Assembly: GCF_009900745.1 (NCBI RefSeq)
Contig: NZ_WXVU01000004.1
Coordinates: 203,267 to 267,266, forward strand
DNA: 64,000 nucleotides
Reading direction: 5' to 3'
DNA from: Chryseobacterium sp. c4a
GTDB taxonomy: Bacteria; Bacteroidota; Bacteroidia; Flavobacteriales; Weeksellaceae
Below are positions 36,872 to 48,366 of this stretch, piece after piece; the stretch's first letter is position 1; each line of letters starts with the position of its first letter. A program made the translations under genes and the position numbers. The notes below the pieces were generated by a model that worked only from the letters and a program-made list of their open reading frames with translations, did no database searches and was not told where the DNA came from.

Positions 36872-39800
36872 TTATTCTCCTATTTTGGTAATTTCTCCTA
36901 AATGATTCAATCTGACTTTTATTGGATTTAAAGAAAATAAAGAGCCTAAACTTCTAATATTATAAAGTCTTTTGCTTTCTTTAGCTCCATCAGTTTTCTT
37001 TAAATCAGAATTTTTAGTTTCTAAATGATGCCTGAACCAATAATTATTTTCAGAAATACTCCATACCAAATACAAGTATTTACTCAATAAAGATTTATCA
37101 TTATTTTTTATTGCTTCATCAAATTCATCTTGTGATAAACCCAGAATAAACATTTCATTTTGCTGCATACTGAACTTTAAATTGAGTTTATCGGCTGGTA
37201 ATTTATTCAAAAATGATCCTGGAAGTTCTTTATCTAATAATTGGCTCCAAACATCTGATGAATTTCCAATAACAGCAGAAATATTATATTTTTTTCTCTC
37301 TACAGCGTGCCAGAATGTACAACTGTGCTGAACAAGCTTATTGTCTTTATCCTCATAAATGGCGATATGATGATTATTTCCTGTAAGAACAAAGCCTATA
37401 TCTTTACCATCTTTGTCTTTCTTAATTGTCTGTAAATTATTAGCATCGGGGCGGGCAAACAAACGAACTGTTATAATCGGAATTTGTTTTTCTTCATTAA
37501 ACCAAAGGGTATCCTTGAAAGCTTCTTTTTCTTTGTTTCCAAATTGAGCAAGTCTTTCTTTTACCAAAAATTTTACTCTTTCATCAACAATATCATCGGC
37601 TTGACTTGCTTTTAAATTTTGTAATTTATATTTCAATACCGTTGCATCATTGTAACAAGATGCTTTTTCTAGAATTTCAGATTTTTCTTCGTTTAAAAAG
37701 ATTGGATTTTTCTTTAATGTTGACAAAGCCTTTTTAGAATTATTTTCATTTTCTGAAAGCCTTGTTTCAACAAGATTTTTAATCCCCGGATTTACAATTT
37801 TATCTGAGTTTTCAAATAAATATTTTAAAGGTTTATCATTCTCAATTACTTTTATTTTCCCATAAACAGATTGTTCATGTAAAGCTCCTCTTGGAACAAT
37901 CACACCTGTCGCTTTATTTTTTCCTGTCGCTTTAAATTTGGTTATGGTTGCTACTTTTTTACCCGCTTTAAAAGAAATTAAAACCCTGTCTGCTTCTTGC
38001 ATCACTTCTTGTGTACTAAAAGGTTTCTGAGTTTTTAGATATTTTTCTAAAAGTGTGGTCTTTTCATTAAATTCTATTTTAGCTTCCTCAACTTCTTTTA
38101 CCATTAAATCTTTTGTTTCACTCGAATTCAAAGTATTTATCCTATGAATAAAACTTTGTCTTGTACAGGCGATTACCAAAGCATCAATCGCGTGATGACG
38201 GTGATCATCTCTTTTTGTCCAGTTTTCGATTTCTTCTTTTTGATGTTTTCTTTTTCCGTGTTCGCTTGTCCACTCTTTGGTGACGGTTTGTCCTAATTCT
38301 TTGTATTTAGGCATTTGAAGATTCATTAAAACATCATCCCAACCCCATAAATTACGGAGTTTTGCAGTCACTCCACCTTCTGTTGTTGTTACATTATTGC
38401 ATATTTTCTGTAAAATATCCCTTGATTTGCGGGAAATATATTGAGTATCTCTCAATTGCCTGTCGATGAAATTTTCCCAAAGTTTTTTATCCGTTTCCGT
38501 TTCTTTTCCAAGTTTCTTTCTTTCAAGATATTCTTTATGTGAAACTTTCAGCCTTTGCATTTTATTGTAAGAGATAATTCCTCTCTTGAACCAGTCATCT
38601 ATCCGTTCTGAATATACCCTAACCTGTTCATCGCCTTTTGTGGCAATGTAATCGTACGCAGTTTGATTCGTTTTTGTCGAGTTACACTTTCGGTGAACCA
38701 AAACTTTGTTGGTCTGAGAGTCGTCAAACAATAAAGCTTTCGGTACAATATGGTCAACATCATAAGCATCTCCACTTAAAGCTTCTGTTAAATTGAAGGT
38801 TTCTCCACAATAAATACATTGATTATTGACGTGAGCATCTTTCAGATTTTTACTAAGTGATGGAAATATGAATTTATATTTTTGAATATATCGCTTGGTT
38901 ACCGGCAGTTCCAATTCTGCTAATCTTTTTCCGATTTCTTCATTCAATTTTTTATTTTTAGAATTTTGTAAATCGGTCTCGTTTCGCTCGTCTTTACTTT
39001 GTTTAAGCTCACGGGCAAGTTCAACTCTAATTTCAGATGGTTTTCCGTATTGCTCAAGAATTGCGTTAACCACATTAATCATCTGGTTCAGAATTTTCTC
39101 AACAATAGGTTGTCTCAAACTATTTTTAGGAAGAAGTTCCAATCGGTCTAAAGTAATTTGTTGTTCTTTTTCTTCTTTTGTCAGAGAATTAGAATGATTA
39201 TAACCCGCTAAACTACAGGATTGAGAATAATCATAGCCTTCCATCAGAAAAGGAAGAATTTTTCTCATTGATTTATTCGATTTATTTCCGAAAGCCTGCT
39301 TATTAAAATCTATACCAGATAACTTTTCGGCAATGTCTTCATCAAAACCAAACCTTTTAATCAAAGCATTTTTACATTCATCTAAATCTTTCAGAGAATA
39401 AATGGTATGCCACAGTTGATACAACGGTTCTCTTTCCAATGATGCATCAAGTTCAAGACCTGCTCTTTCTTCAAGAATTTCACCTGTTTTCTTATCTACT
39501 AATATGGCAGTATGATTTGAAGTAATGATAGATACATCAAAATTCAAAAGTTCATTATAGCCTAAAACACTATGAAGAGCTGCATATGTTTCATTTCCTT
39601 TAATGCCTTTCAGGATTTGCTTGTTCACATATACATCTTCTCTTTTTAATTCTAAAATTTCGAGAAGTTTAGTAAAGCTTAAACTTTCATTTTTAAATAA
39701 ATAATCTGCTAAAATTTCTTTCTCCTTTAAATCCGGAATTTTTTCACCCCATTTATATTTGCTTCCTTCTGGATTTTTTATTTTTAGAGTAATCGTATTA

Positions 39801-40678
39801 ACAACTTCCCAGATTCGGCAAAGCTGAAACAATGGAGATGTTTTAGGAGCAACTTTTGGCCCGACAAATACCACTTTATTTTTGTTTTTTTCCTTATCAA
39901 AAACAGTTTTCTCAAAGCCTTCAAATTCACAGATACTCACTAACCCTTTTTGAGATTTCAATTTCCTTTGAAAATAAATGATTTCATTTCTTAATTGATG
40001 AACCACTTTATCTGTAAGAAAATCGTGTTTGTCTTTTTGAGCATTAATAATAGTATCAAACTCTTCTATATAAGCTTCTCTTGGATAAACTTCTTCTTTG
40101 ATTCTGAAATACTGCTGATTATTTTTGTCTGAAAATGCGTTAGAAAGTCCTTCATAAAAATACTGCCCAATCGTCTGATTTCTGTCTTTTAACTGAGCAT
40201 AACGTCCTTTTACCGCCTGCACGTAATCTGTATCTTTTTTATCAGAATTAGCCTCACTTCTGGCAGACTTATAACCTCTTTTCTGATTAAGCATATAGAG
40301 AATACGTCCTAATTGTTCTGCAGAAATATATTCATTAGAATTAGCAGAATCACTTCTCAGTTTCCATAAATCAAGCATTGGAAGTTTTAACAATTCTTCT
40401 GATGGGAAAATATTGTATTTTTTTAGAATTTTCTTTAAATCATTTTTCTTTAATTGTTTTCTATCATAACCTTTTCGCTGAGTACGGCTTATTGTTCTAC
40501 TTTGATTTTTTGTGATTGACAAACCTCTTTGAAATTCTTCTTTATCACTTGTTGACAAAGGGATTATTCTGGAGCCCATTGCAATAATGCGAACAGGAAT
40601 ATTATTTTCACTAACCTCTACCAATGCCCAACCAATGGAATTGGTTCCCAAATCTAATCCAAGTATATTTTTAGTCAT
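36872..40678 (-). CDS. cas9: CRISPR-associated endonuclease Cas9 (type II-C)
   Basis: A 1268-residue RNA-guided nuclease, in the larger range for II-C proteins. RuvC-I is LGLDLGTNSIGWALVE with the catalytic Asp about residue 9; the Arg-rich bridge helix RTISRTQRKGYDRKQLKK follows. RuvC-II is IRVELAREL (E about 553), HNH is YDVDHIVPKALLFDDSQTNK (H about 643), framed by CIYCGETF and a later Cys that may bind zinc, and RuvC-III is HRHHAIDALVIAC (D about 832). No catalytic residue is missing. A second ATG codon at 40681 could add one Met. The C-terminal PAM-reading domain is intact, but the PAM cannot be read here. Confidence 0.98.
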   Translation of the reverse strand: MTKNILGLDLGTNSIGWALVEVSENNIPVRIIAMGSRIIPLSTSDKEEFQRGLSITKNQSRTISRTQRKGYDRKQLKKNDLKKILKKYNIFPSEELLKLPMLDLWKLRSDSANSNEYISAEQLGRILYMLNQKRGYKSARSEANSDKKDTDYVQAVKGRYAQLKDRNQTIGQYFYEGLSNAFSDKNNQQYFRIKEEVYPREAYIEEFDTIINAQKDKHDFLTDKVVHQLRNEIIYFQRKLKSQKGLVSICEFEGFEKTVFDKEKNKNKVVFVGPKVAPKTSPLFQLCRIWEVVNTITLKIKNPEGSKYKWGEKIPDLKEKEILADYLFKNESLSFTKLLEILELKREDVYVNKQILKGIKGNETYAALHSVLGYNELLNFDVSIITSNHTAILVDKKTGEILEERAGLELDASLEREPLYQLWHTIYSLKDLDECKNALIKRFGFDEDIAEKLSGIDFNKQAFGNKSNKSMRKILPFLMEGYDYSQSCSLAGYNHSNSLTKEEKEQQITLDRLELLPKNSLRQPIVEKILNQMINVVNAILEQYGKPSEIRVELARELKQSKDERNETDLQNSKNKKLNEEIGKRLAELELPVTKRYIQKYKFIFPSLSKNLKDAHVNNQCIYCGETFNLTEALSGDAYDVDHIVPKALLFDDSQTNKVLVHRKCNSTKTNQTAYDYIATKGDEQVRVYSERIDDWFKRGIISYNKMQRLKVSHKEYLERKKLGKETETDKKLWENFIDRQLRDTQYISRKSRDILQKICNNVTTTEGGVTAKLRNLWGWDDVLMNLQMPKYKELGQTVTKEWTSEHGKRKHQKEEIENWTKRDDHRHHAIDALVIACTRQSFIHRINTLNSSETKDLMVKEVEEAKIEFNEKTTLLEKYLKTQKPFSTQEVMQEADRVLISFKAGKKVATITKFKATGKNKATGVIVPRGALHEQSVYGKIKVIENDKPLKYLFENSDKIVNPGIKNLVETRLSENENNSKKALSTLKKNPIFLNEEKSEILEKASCYNDATVLKYKLQNLKASQADDIVDERVKFLVKERLAQFGNKEKEAFKDTLWFNEEKQIPIITVRLFARPDANNLQTIKKDKDGKDIGFVLTGNNHHIAIYEDKDNKLVQHSCTFWHAVERKKYNISAVIGNSSDVWSQLLDKELPGSFLNKLPADKLNLKFSMQQNEMFILGLSQDEFDEAIKNNDKSLLSKYLYLVWSISENNYWFRHHLETKNSDLKKTDGAKESKRLYNIRSLGSLFSLNPIKVRLNHLGEITKIGE

Positions 40679-40769
40679 CATTATTAATTTTTATATACCT
40701 TATAAAAATAGAAATAAAAAAAATATTTAAAATGAGGATTCCCGTAATCACCTAAAAGATTTTTTCTCC

Positions 40770-40777
40770 TATATTTG
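40770..40777 (+). promoter_or_regulatory. tracrRNA promoter -7 element
   Basis: TATATTTG is a perfect TAnnTTTG match. It ends 3 nt before the anti-repeat, so the transcript should start at about 40782-40786. No good -33 was seen. Confidence 0.65.
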
Positions 40778-40780
40778 TCT

Positions 40781-41606
<826 letters not shown>

Positions 41607-41632
41607 ATTATAATTCAAAGGAAAAATTATTC

Positions 41633-41657
41633 AAGGCGGGGGCAACTCGCCTTTTTT
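41633..41657 (+). terminator. O-methyltransferase terminator
   Basis: AAGGCG and CGCCTT stem followed by TTTTTT. Confidence 0.75.
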
Positions 41658-41696
41658 CGTTTTAAAACCCTATTTTAGCTATTCGAAAACAGAACA

Positions 41697-43820
41697 ATGA
41701 CGACCGTAGAATTTATACAGAAGCAGCTCGATATTTCTGAGAAGAGCATCAACAATACTTTACAATTATTAGCCGAAGACTGTACCATTCCTTTTATTTC
41801 CCGTTACCGTAAGGATAAAACCGGAAACCTGGATGAAATACAGATTGAGCAGATCGCCAAGATCAGCAAACAGTTTGATGAGATTGTTAAAAGAAAGGAA
41901 TCTATTTTAAAATCTATAGAAGAACAGGATGCTTTAACGCCTGAACTGAGACAAAGAATTGAAGAAAGCTTTGATATGCAGGAGTTGGAGGACTTATATC
42001 TTCCTTTTAAAAAACGTAAGAAGACTAAAGCAGATGCGGCCAAGGAAAAAGGATTAGAACCTTTAGCCAAAATCATAATGAGCCAGAAAAACAATGATGT
42101 ACAATTTTTGGCCTCCAAATATCTGAATAACGATGTTACATCAGAGGAAGAAGCTCTTCAGGGAGCAAGAGACATCATGGCGGAATGGATTAATGAAAAT
42201 ATGTATGTCCGTAAGAACCTTCGTCGTTTATTCCAGCGTAAAGCAGTAGTGACTTCTAAAGTGGTGAAGGCTAAAAAGGAGGAAGAAGATGCTCAAAAGT
42301 TTTCTCAGTATTTTGAATGGGAGGAAAACCTCAGCAGAACTCCTTCTCACAGGCTTTTGGCAATGCTGAGAGCAGAAGCTGAAGGCTTTGTAAAAACCAA
42401 TGTAGGAATTGACAAAGAAGAGGCGATTGATTTTATTGAAAAAGCCATCATCAAATCTAATAATGAAAGTTCTGATCAGATTGCTTTAGCGATTAAAGAC
42501 AGTTATAAAAGACTTCTGGAGCCTGCTATTTCCAATGAAGCATTGCAGGAGGCTAAGGAAAAAGCAGATAAAAAAGCGATTGAGATTTTCTCTGAGAATC
42601 TGAGTCAATTACTTTTGGCTCCGCCATTGGGAGAAAAAAGAATTCTGGCTATTGATCCTGGATACAGAAGCGGCTGTAAAGTGGTTTGTTTAGATGAAAA
42701 AGGAGATTTGCTGCATAATGAAACCCTCTACCCTCACGCTCCACAGAATGAATCGGGAATGGCGATGAAAAAGATCCGTTCTATGGTAAATGCTTATAAT
42801 ATTGAAGCCATTTCTATCGGAAACGGAACAGCAAGCCGTGAAACGGAGTTTTTCATCAAGAAAATTGCTTTTGATAAACCTTTACAGGTATTTGTGGTTT
42901 CGGAAGCAGGTGCCTCGGTGTATTCTGCCAGCAAAATTGCAAGGGATGAGTTTCCAATCTATGATGTAACGGTACGTGGTGCGGTTTCTATTGGAAGAAG
43001 ACTTTCTGATCCGTTGGCGGAATTGGTAAAAATCGATCCAAAATCTATTGGAGTCGGACAATATCAGCATGATGTGGATCAGACTCAATTGAAAAATGAG
43101 TTGGATTCTACCGTGATGAAGTGTGTAAACTCTGTAGGAATTAACCTGAACACAGCCAGCAAATCTTTATTAAGCTATGTTTCCGGAATTGGAGAAAAAA
43201 TGGCTGAAAACATTGTGAATTACAGGGCTGAAAACGGTGCTTTTGAGGATAGAAAACAGCTTAAAAAAGTTCCAAGACTTGGCGAAAAAGCATTTCAACA
43301 GGCAGCAGCATTTGTAAAGATTACCAATTCAAAAAATCCACTGGACAATTCTGCGGTACATCCTGAAGCCTATAAAACTGTAGAAAAAATGGCTAAAGAT
43401 TTAGGGATCAAAACCGATGAACTGATTGCCAACAAGGAAAAAATTGCTCAGATAAAACCGGAAAACTATATCACCGAAGATATCGGAATTCTGGGAATTA
43501 AAGATATTTTAAAGGAACTTGAAAAACCTGGTTTGGATCCGAGGAAAGCGGCCAAAGTATTTGAGTTCGATCCTAGTGTAAAAAGCATTAAGGATTTAAA
43601 AACAGGCATGATCCTTCCGGGAATCGTTAACAATATTACAGCTTTCGGATGTTTTGTAGATCTTGGAATTAAAGAAAGCGGATTGGTTCACATTTCACAG
43701 CTTAAAGACGGCTTTGTTTCGGATGTGAATGAAGTAGTAAAATTGCATCAGCATGTAAGAGTAAAGGTAACGGAAGTGAATGAGGCAAGGAAAAGAGTGC
43801 AACTGAGTATGATTTTATAA
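41697..43820 (+). CDS. Tex family RNA-binding transcription accessory protein
   Basis: A 707-residue protein with the full Tex layout: N-terminal helical region, YqgF/RNase H-like domain (ILAIDPGYRSGCKVVCLD near residue 317), helix-hairpin-helix domain (GIGEKMAENIVNYRAENG) and a C-terminal S1 RNA-binding domain (PGIVNNITAFGCFVDLG ... ESGLVHISQL). It probably acts on RNA or the transcription complex in the cytosol. Confidence 0.95.
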   Translation: MTTVEFIQKQLDISEKSINNTLQLLAEDCTIPFISRYRKDKTGNLDEIQIEQIAKISKQFDEIVKRKESILKSIEEQDALTPELRQRIEESFDMQELEDLYLPFKKRKKTKADAAKEKGLEPLAKIIMSQKNNDVQFLASKYLNNDVTSEEEALQGARDIMAEWINENMYVRKNLRRLFQRKAVVTSKVVKAKKEEEDAQKFSQYFEWEENLSRTPSHRLLAMLRAEAEGFVKTNVGIDKEEAIDFIEKAIIKSNNESSDQIALAIKDSYKRLLEPAISNEALQEAKEKADKKAIEIFSENLSQLLLAPPLGEKRILAIDPGYRSGCKVVCLDEKGDLLHNETLYPHAPQNESGMAMKKIRSMVNAYNIEAISIGNGTASRETEFFIKKIAFDKPLQVFVVSEAGASVYSASKIARDEFPIYDVTVRGAVSIGRRLSDPLAELVKIDPKSIGVGQYQHDVDQTQLKNELDSTVMKCVNSVGINLNTASKSLLSYVSGIGEKMAENIVNYRAENGAFEDRKQLKKVPRLGEKAFQQAAAFVKITNSKNPLDNSAVHPEAYKTVEKMAKDLGIKTDELIANKEKIAQIKPENYITEDIGILGIKDILKELEKPGLDPRKAAKVFEFDPSVKSIKDLKTGMILPGIVNNITAFGCFVDLGIKESGLVHISQLKDGFVSDVNEVVKLHQHVRVKVTEVNEARKRVQLSMIL

Positions 43821-43835
43821 GGCTGTTTCATTTTC

Positions 43836-43947
43836 TAACCATTAAGATGTGGTAAGGGATTTAGAATAACAAGTTAAGCTTCGCTTTAAGATTTTTTGCT
43901 TACGTTTTGTTAATCAAACTTAACTTCTAAACTCACCTTAATGGTTA
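43836..43947. repeat. Nested palindromic intergenic element
   Basis: Outer arms TAACCATTAAGATG (43836-43849) and CACCTTAATGGTTA (43934-43947) pair with one mismatch; inner arms AAGTTAAG (43871-43878) and CTTAACTT (43919-43926) pair perfectly. The 112-bp element has no coding content and looks like a small REP- or MITE-type repeat. Confidence 0.6.
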
Positions 43948-44000
43948 CATAATTACTTCATAAAATTTGAAAAAAACAATTATTCATTATCATTAAATAA

Positions 44001-44639
<639 letters not shown>

Positions 44640-44642
44640 ATA

Positions 44643-44679
44643 AAAGCCGGTTTACAGTTTTGTGAGCCGGCTTTATTTT
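44643..44679 (+). terminator. Terminator between the HAD gene and the effector cassette
   Basis: AAAGCCGG and CCGGCTTT stem followed by ATTTT. It overlaps the 3' end of the minus-strand lipoprotein gene and separates two convergent genes. Confidence 0.6.
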
Positions 44680-45251
44680 GATGTGACCTTTTGTATTGGC
44701 ATTTCAATAATCCCATTATGAGGAGGAGAGGTAATAAAACTAGATATAAAATACTCATTCTTTCTTTTAATCAATGTTAATAGAGGTGAGAGATTCTCAT
44801 TTCCGCCTTCTATTATTTTTTTTGTAAAAAATTCAATGGAATCATTATTGGCAGTAGCATATATTCCTCCAATATATTCTTGATAGTTATCATGCTTATT
44901 ATACCTTTTACCATTATTATCCGCCAACCAACTTTTAAATATGCAACTATCTGGATTTACCATATTTAGTTCTGCATAAGAAATAGATTCTCTCCCCCAA
45001 CCATCAATTACATCATTATTTTCCATAATATATAAGCCTTTCCACTTTTGAAATAATTTTTTAGAAATAAATTCATCTTCTCCTTCTAATTCATTTTCCA
45101 ACTTCAACGTATCTCTGTTTTCTGAATTAATATTATTAACTTCTGGGGCTAATAAGGGTATAGAATCCTTTGCTCTATCATTTTTTACTGTTCTATCTTT
45201 TACACATGAAAGCATTCCTAATGCCATCAATATATAGAGGTACTTTATCAT
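44673..45251 (-). CDS. Predicted lipoprotein, candidate immunity protein
   Basis: A 192-residue protein with lipobox MLSC (C16). It has a conserved domain opening FQKWKGLY and ending NGIIEMPIQK. It is a paralogue of the parC-linked lipoprotein at 9320-9871. Its ATG overlaps the stop of the 852-aa cell-wall hydrolase by 4 bp. A periplasm-facing lipoprotein translated together with a peptidoglycan hydrolase is the usual arrangement of an immunity protein; that role is inference. Confidence 0.7.
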   Translation of the reverse strand: MIKYLYILMALGMLSCVKDRTVKNDRAKDSIPLLAPEVNNINSENRDTLKLENELEGEDEFISKKLFQKWKGLYIMENNDVIDGWGRESISYAELNMVNPDSCIFKSWLADNNGKRYNKHDNYQEYIGGIYATANNDSIEFFTKKIIEGGNENLSPLLTLIKRKNEYFISSFITSPPHNGIIEMPIQKVTSK

Positions 45252-47806
45252 CTTTTATTATTTTCTTGCCTATTTTTATTAGGAGCCTTAAGCCTTACAT
45301 AAAATGCAGGGTTTTCTCTATTATTTAGACCTTCACCTGCAGTCTTTGCATCAGTAATCTCAAAATGTAAATGTCTTGCCTTGATATTTTGTTTAGATGC
45401 ATTACCAGTATTCCCACTTTTTCCAATTTCCATACCTGCTGTAACTTCCTGTTTATTTTCCACACTTATTTCACTGAGATGTCCATATCTTAAAAAACGT
45501 TTATCAGAATCCCCAAAGCTAGGCCCCTTTTCTTTTTCACCTTGATATTGTAGTTTATAATCCATTCTTGCTTTATCTAAATCACCCTTATCTACTTCTA
45601 TTACCACAAGCTTCCCAAATGCACCTGCATTTTCTGAGACCAAAACAACAGTTCCTTTTAAACAAGCTTTTACTGGAGTTCCTTTTGGTGCAAAAATATC
45701 TAAGCCTTGATGGTTTTTTAGTGTTCCATTCGGATGTGTTCTAACAAGGCCAAAAGAAGAGCCTTTGGGTTTTTCAATTCCGCTGAAATTAAACAATGCT
45801 ATTTCTGGATTATCAATAGGATCGTGCCATTTAGAATCTTTTTTATTTTCAATTTTATCTTCATGATCTTTTTGACATTGAAAATCGATGGCTTTATTAA
45901 GCGCACCTTTTCTATACCATCCTTCTATTTCTTTAGCTATTTCCCATACATATGTTTTTCCATCTTCTTCGCTTCCTTCTTTGTGAAAAACAGGATTTTT
46001 AGCATAACCTTTTTTTCTTATCCATTTAGTATTTTTAATAACATCACCTTTAGAATTATAATCTAGAATTAAATATTTATCGAATACAACATAATGATCT
46101 TGATTTCCTTTTCCGCAATCAACGGGCATTAAGATTGCTAAATAAAAATCAACCAGAGTGTTTAATTTTGCTCTAAAAGGCTCAAGATAATACTCTACAT
46201 AAGTAAGCTGTTCAAACTTTTTCATATTTTTTAGGTTCCCTTTCTTACCAGCTTCTATATTTGTCCCTTTTCTTCTATTAATATCATGTGCAGCATCACT
46301 TCCAATTTGAACTAATCCTGTATACCCTAAGTCATTAACCAAACTTGGATCAAACTTACCTCCTGTTTCCAATGCCATAGCAGAAGTCAAATGATTTGGG
46401 TCACATAACAACCTTTTTGAAATTTCTATGATTTTCTTGCGTTCCAGACATGTAAAATGTTTGCCCCAATACAATTTACTTTCTTCACAAATACAAACTT
46501 TCCTTTCTTCCCTTTTCTCCTTAATCACCGCAACAGAATCATTAGCATCCACTTTCATCGGCTCCGCATCCGGGCTTACAGGGATCACTTGAGAGGTTAC
46601 AGAAGTATTGAGATGTTCAACTTCTATGAAATACTCCCTTTCGTTGCCTTCTCCCCATTCGTAGCTTTTGATGTACATATCTTTGGTAAGGATAATACCG
46701 TTGATAAAGTTGGTCATGTCAAAAGCCAGTGTTACTGATTTTTCATATACCAGATCATTGCTATACCTTGAAAAGTCCTCTTCCCAGATTCTGACCTTTA
46801 CATTTTTCCCTTTCATACTTTGAGTGACGATTTTAATAGATATGACATCACCTGTTTTAGCATTTCCCAAAGGTTTTCCTGTAGCATCTGTAAAGGCTGC
46901 ACTTATGATTTTCCCTTCAGGATCAACCTGTTTTTTGGCGGCTGGAGTTTGAGGAAATTTTGGAGTATTGTCTTTAGGTTTGGGTTTATCAGGCTTTACT
47001 TCTTTTTCTCTGGTTGCAACGGGAGATGTCTTTTGAGGAGGGTTAGTTTCTTTAGTTTTTTGCTTTTTAGGAGATTCCGGACTATGAGTAGGATTAGCAA
47101 TATTTACATTGGAACTGGCCTTTAGAATATGTTTGGAAGTCATTTCTGCAGTTACGTAATATTCATGGGTTCTACCCTCACTTTTATCTCCTCTGGCAAC
47201 CTGAGCATTGGCTATCTGCACTGCCATTGTATAGCTTGGCAGCCTGAAAATAACTTTAGCCACACCTTCATGATCCACTTCGCCAACCAGAGGTACAGGA
47301 TTAATTCTATTCATCATGTTAATCATCGGATCATGGCCTTTACCTAATGCGTCATCCTCCCATAAGGTAAAAGCCACTTTATATCCAAACATTCCCACAC
47401 AATGAGCCTTAGCTATTAAAGTATCTGTATAATGAAGTATCTTTCCTTTCTGTAACCTCTGAGAATTAATATCTAATAAATCTACACGGAGTATTTTAGG
47501 TTCTTCAGCCTGTCTTGGCTTTATATACAGCTCCCCACGATCCTTCCCTCTTATGACTTCAATCTTTAGAGATCTATATTTTAAACTTTTAAGGGTAAAT
47601 TTATAAGTAATATGTTCTCCTTCTTTGATATTCCCATGGGTAACCCGCCATCCTTTCCGATCTTGTACATGAACATTCCATTGTATTTTGGGAGGAGGAA
47701 AAGAAAAGGAATTGGAAGAGATCAGATTATCAAATACCGAAAGTGAATAAGCCTCCGTATTTCCAACAACAGGTTGGGTACTGCCTGTAATAGTCAATTT
47801 TGCCAT
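45248..47806 (-). CDS. Ig-like / lytic transglycosylase-like / M23 peptidase effector candidate
   Basis: An 852-residue protein without a signal peptide. Residues about 1-225 and 300-430 are Ig-like beta domains joined by a Pro/Lys-rich linker (about 230-300). About 455-620 has SAMALETGGKFDPS with a candidate catalytic E480, like a lytic transglycosylase or muramidase. The C-terminus is an M23 endopeptidase with H699 and D703 (HQGLDIFAPKG) and H812/H814 (HLHFEI). It could cleave both glycan and peptide parts of peptidoglycan. The lack of a secretion signal and the PAAR-like neighbour suggest delivery by an injection machine. Confidence 0.8.
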   Translation of the reverse strand: MAKLTITGSTQPVVGNTEAYSLSVFDNLISSNSFSFPPPKIQWNVHVQDRKGWRVTHGNIKEGEHITYKFTLKSLKYRSLKIEVIRGKDRGELYIKPRQAEEPKILRVDLLDINSQRLQKGKILHYTDTLIAKAHCVGMFGYKVAFTLWEDDALGKGHDPMINMMNRINPVPLVGEVDHEGVAKVIFRLPSYTMAVQIANAQVARGDKSEGRTHEYYVTAEMTSKHILKASSNVNIANPTHSPESPKKQKTKETNPPQKTSPVATREKEVKPDKPKPKDNTPKFPQTPAAKKQVDPEGKIISAAFTDATGKPLGNAKTGDVISIKIVTQSMKGKNVKVRIWEEDFSRYSNDLVYEKSVTLAFDMTNFINGIILTKDMYIKSYEWGEGNEREYFIEVEHLNTSVTSQVIPVSPDAEPMKVDANDSVAVIKEKREERKVCICEESKLYWGKHFTCLERKKIIEISKRLLCDPNHLTSAMALETGGKFDPSLVNDLGYTGLVQIGSDAAHDINRRKGTNIEAGKKGNLKNMKKFEQLTYVEYYLEPFRAKLNTLVDFYLAILMPVDCGKGNQDHYVVFDKYLILDYNSKGDVIKNTKWIRKKGYAKNPVFHKEGSEEDGKTYVWEIAKEIEGWYRKGALNKAIDFQCQKDHEDKIENKKDSKWHDPIDNPEIALFNFSGIEKPKGSSFGLVRTHPNGTLKNHQGLDIFAPKGTPVKACLKGTVVLVSENAGAFGKLVVIEVDKGDLDKARMDYKLQYQGEKEKGPSFGDSDKRFLRYGHLSEISVENKQEVTAGMEIGKSGNTGNASKQNIKARHLHFEITDAKTAGEGLNNRENPAFYVRLKAPNKNRQENNKR

Positions 47807-47829
47807 ATCTGCTAGTTTTGAAACGTTTT

Positions 47830-48333
47830 CTACTCATAGATAGGATCAGGTTCTTCCCATTCTTCCTGAGATTCTTTCAGATCCATAAACGGATTAATAA
47901 AATGATAGCTTTTTACATCGGCCAAGGTTATATTCTGTCTGTTCATCGTAGAAGTCTGGCCATGTTCCTTTACTGTAATGAGTCCACCTGTAGTGCACAT
48001 CAGTTCAGAAATTTCAGACAGACAGCTATTGCCCATTACTTTTACCTTTTCATAGACTTTCTGCCATTTTCCTGCAGGAGCATAAGTGCAAGGTAAGTAG
48101 CCGCCAGATGTTGGTTTTAGTTTGCATTTCCCAAAACTTGAACCGGAAGGATTAAACTGTATATCTTCCTCTGTCACGGCAAGATAATCTGCTGTAGTTT
48201 CTTTATGATTCCAGTAATGTTTCTGATGAGCATTCACTTTAAACTGAGGAAAAACATCGCCCTGATTACAACAGGCTTTGCCCTTTTGCACAACAAAGTG
48301 CTTCCCGTCATGTGGTGATACATTTTTTGACAT
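47830..48333 (-). CDS. DUF4280 (PAAR-like) protein
   Basis: A 167-residue protein. HFVVQKGKACCNQGDVFPQF and the later FGKCKLKPTSGGYLPCTYAP with GNSCLSEISELMCTTGG match DUF4280, which I recall as a PAAR-like spike-tip family. Such proteins cap the spike of type VI or phage-like secretion devices and carry effectors. It lies 23 nt upstream of the effector gene on the same strand. Confidence 0.85.
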   Translation of the reverse strand: MSKNVSPHDGKHFVVQKGKACCNQGDVFPQFKVNAHQKHYWNHKETTADYLAVTEEDIQFNPSGSSFGKCKLKPTSGGYLPCTYAPAGKWQKVYEKVKVMGNSCLSEISELMCTTGGLITVKEHGQTSTMNRQNITLADVKSYHFINPFMDLKESQEEWEEPDPIYE

Positions 48334-48366
48334 AATTTTTGTGTTGGTTGATACAATTTTGATCTT

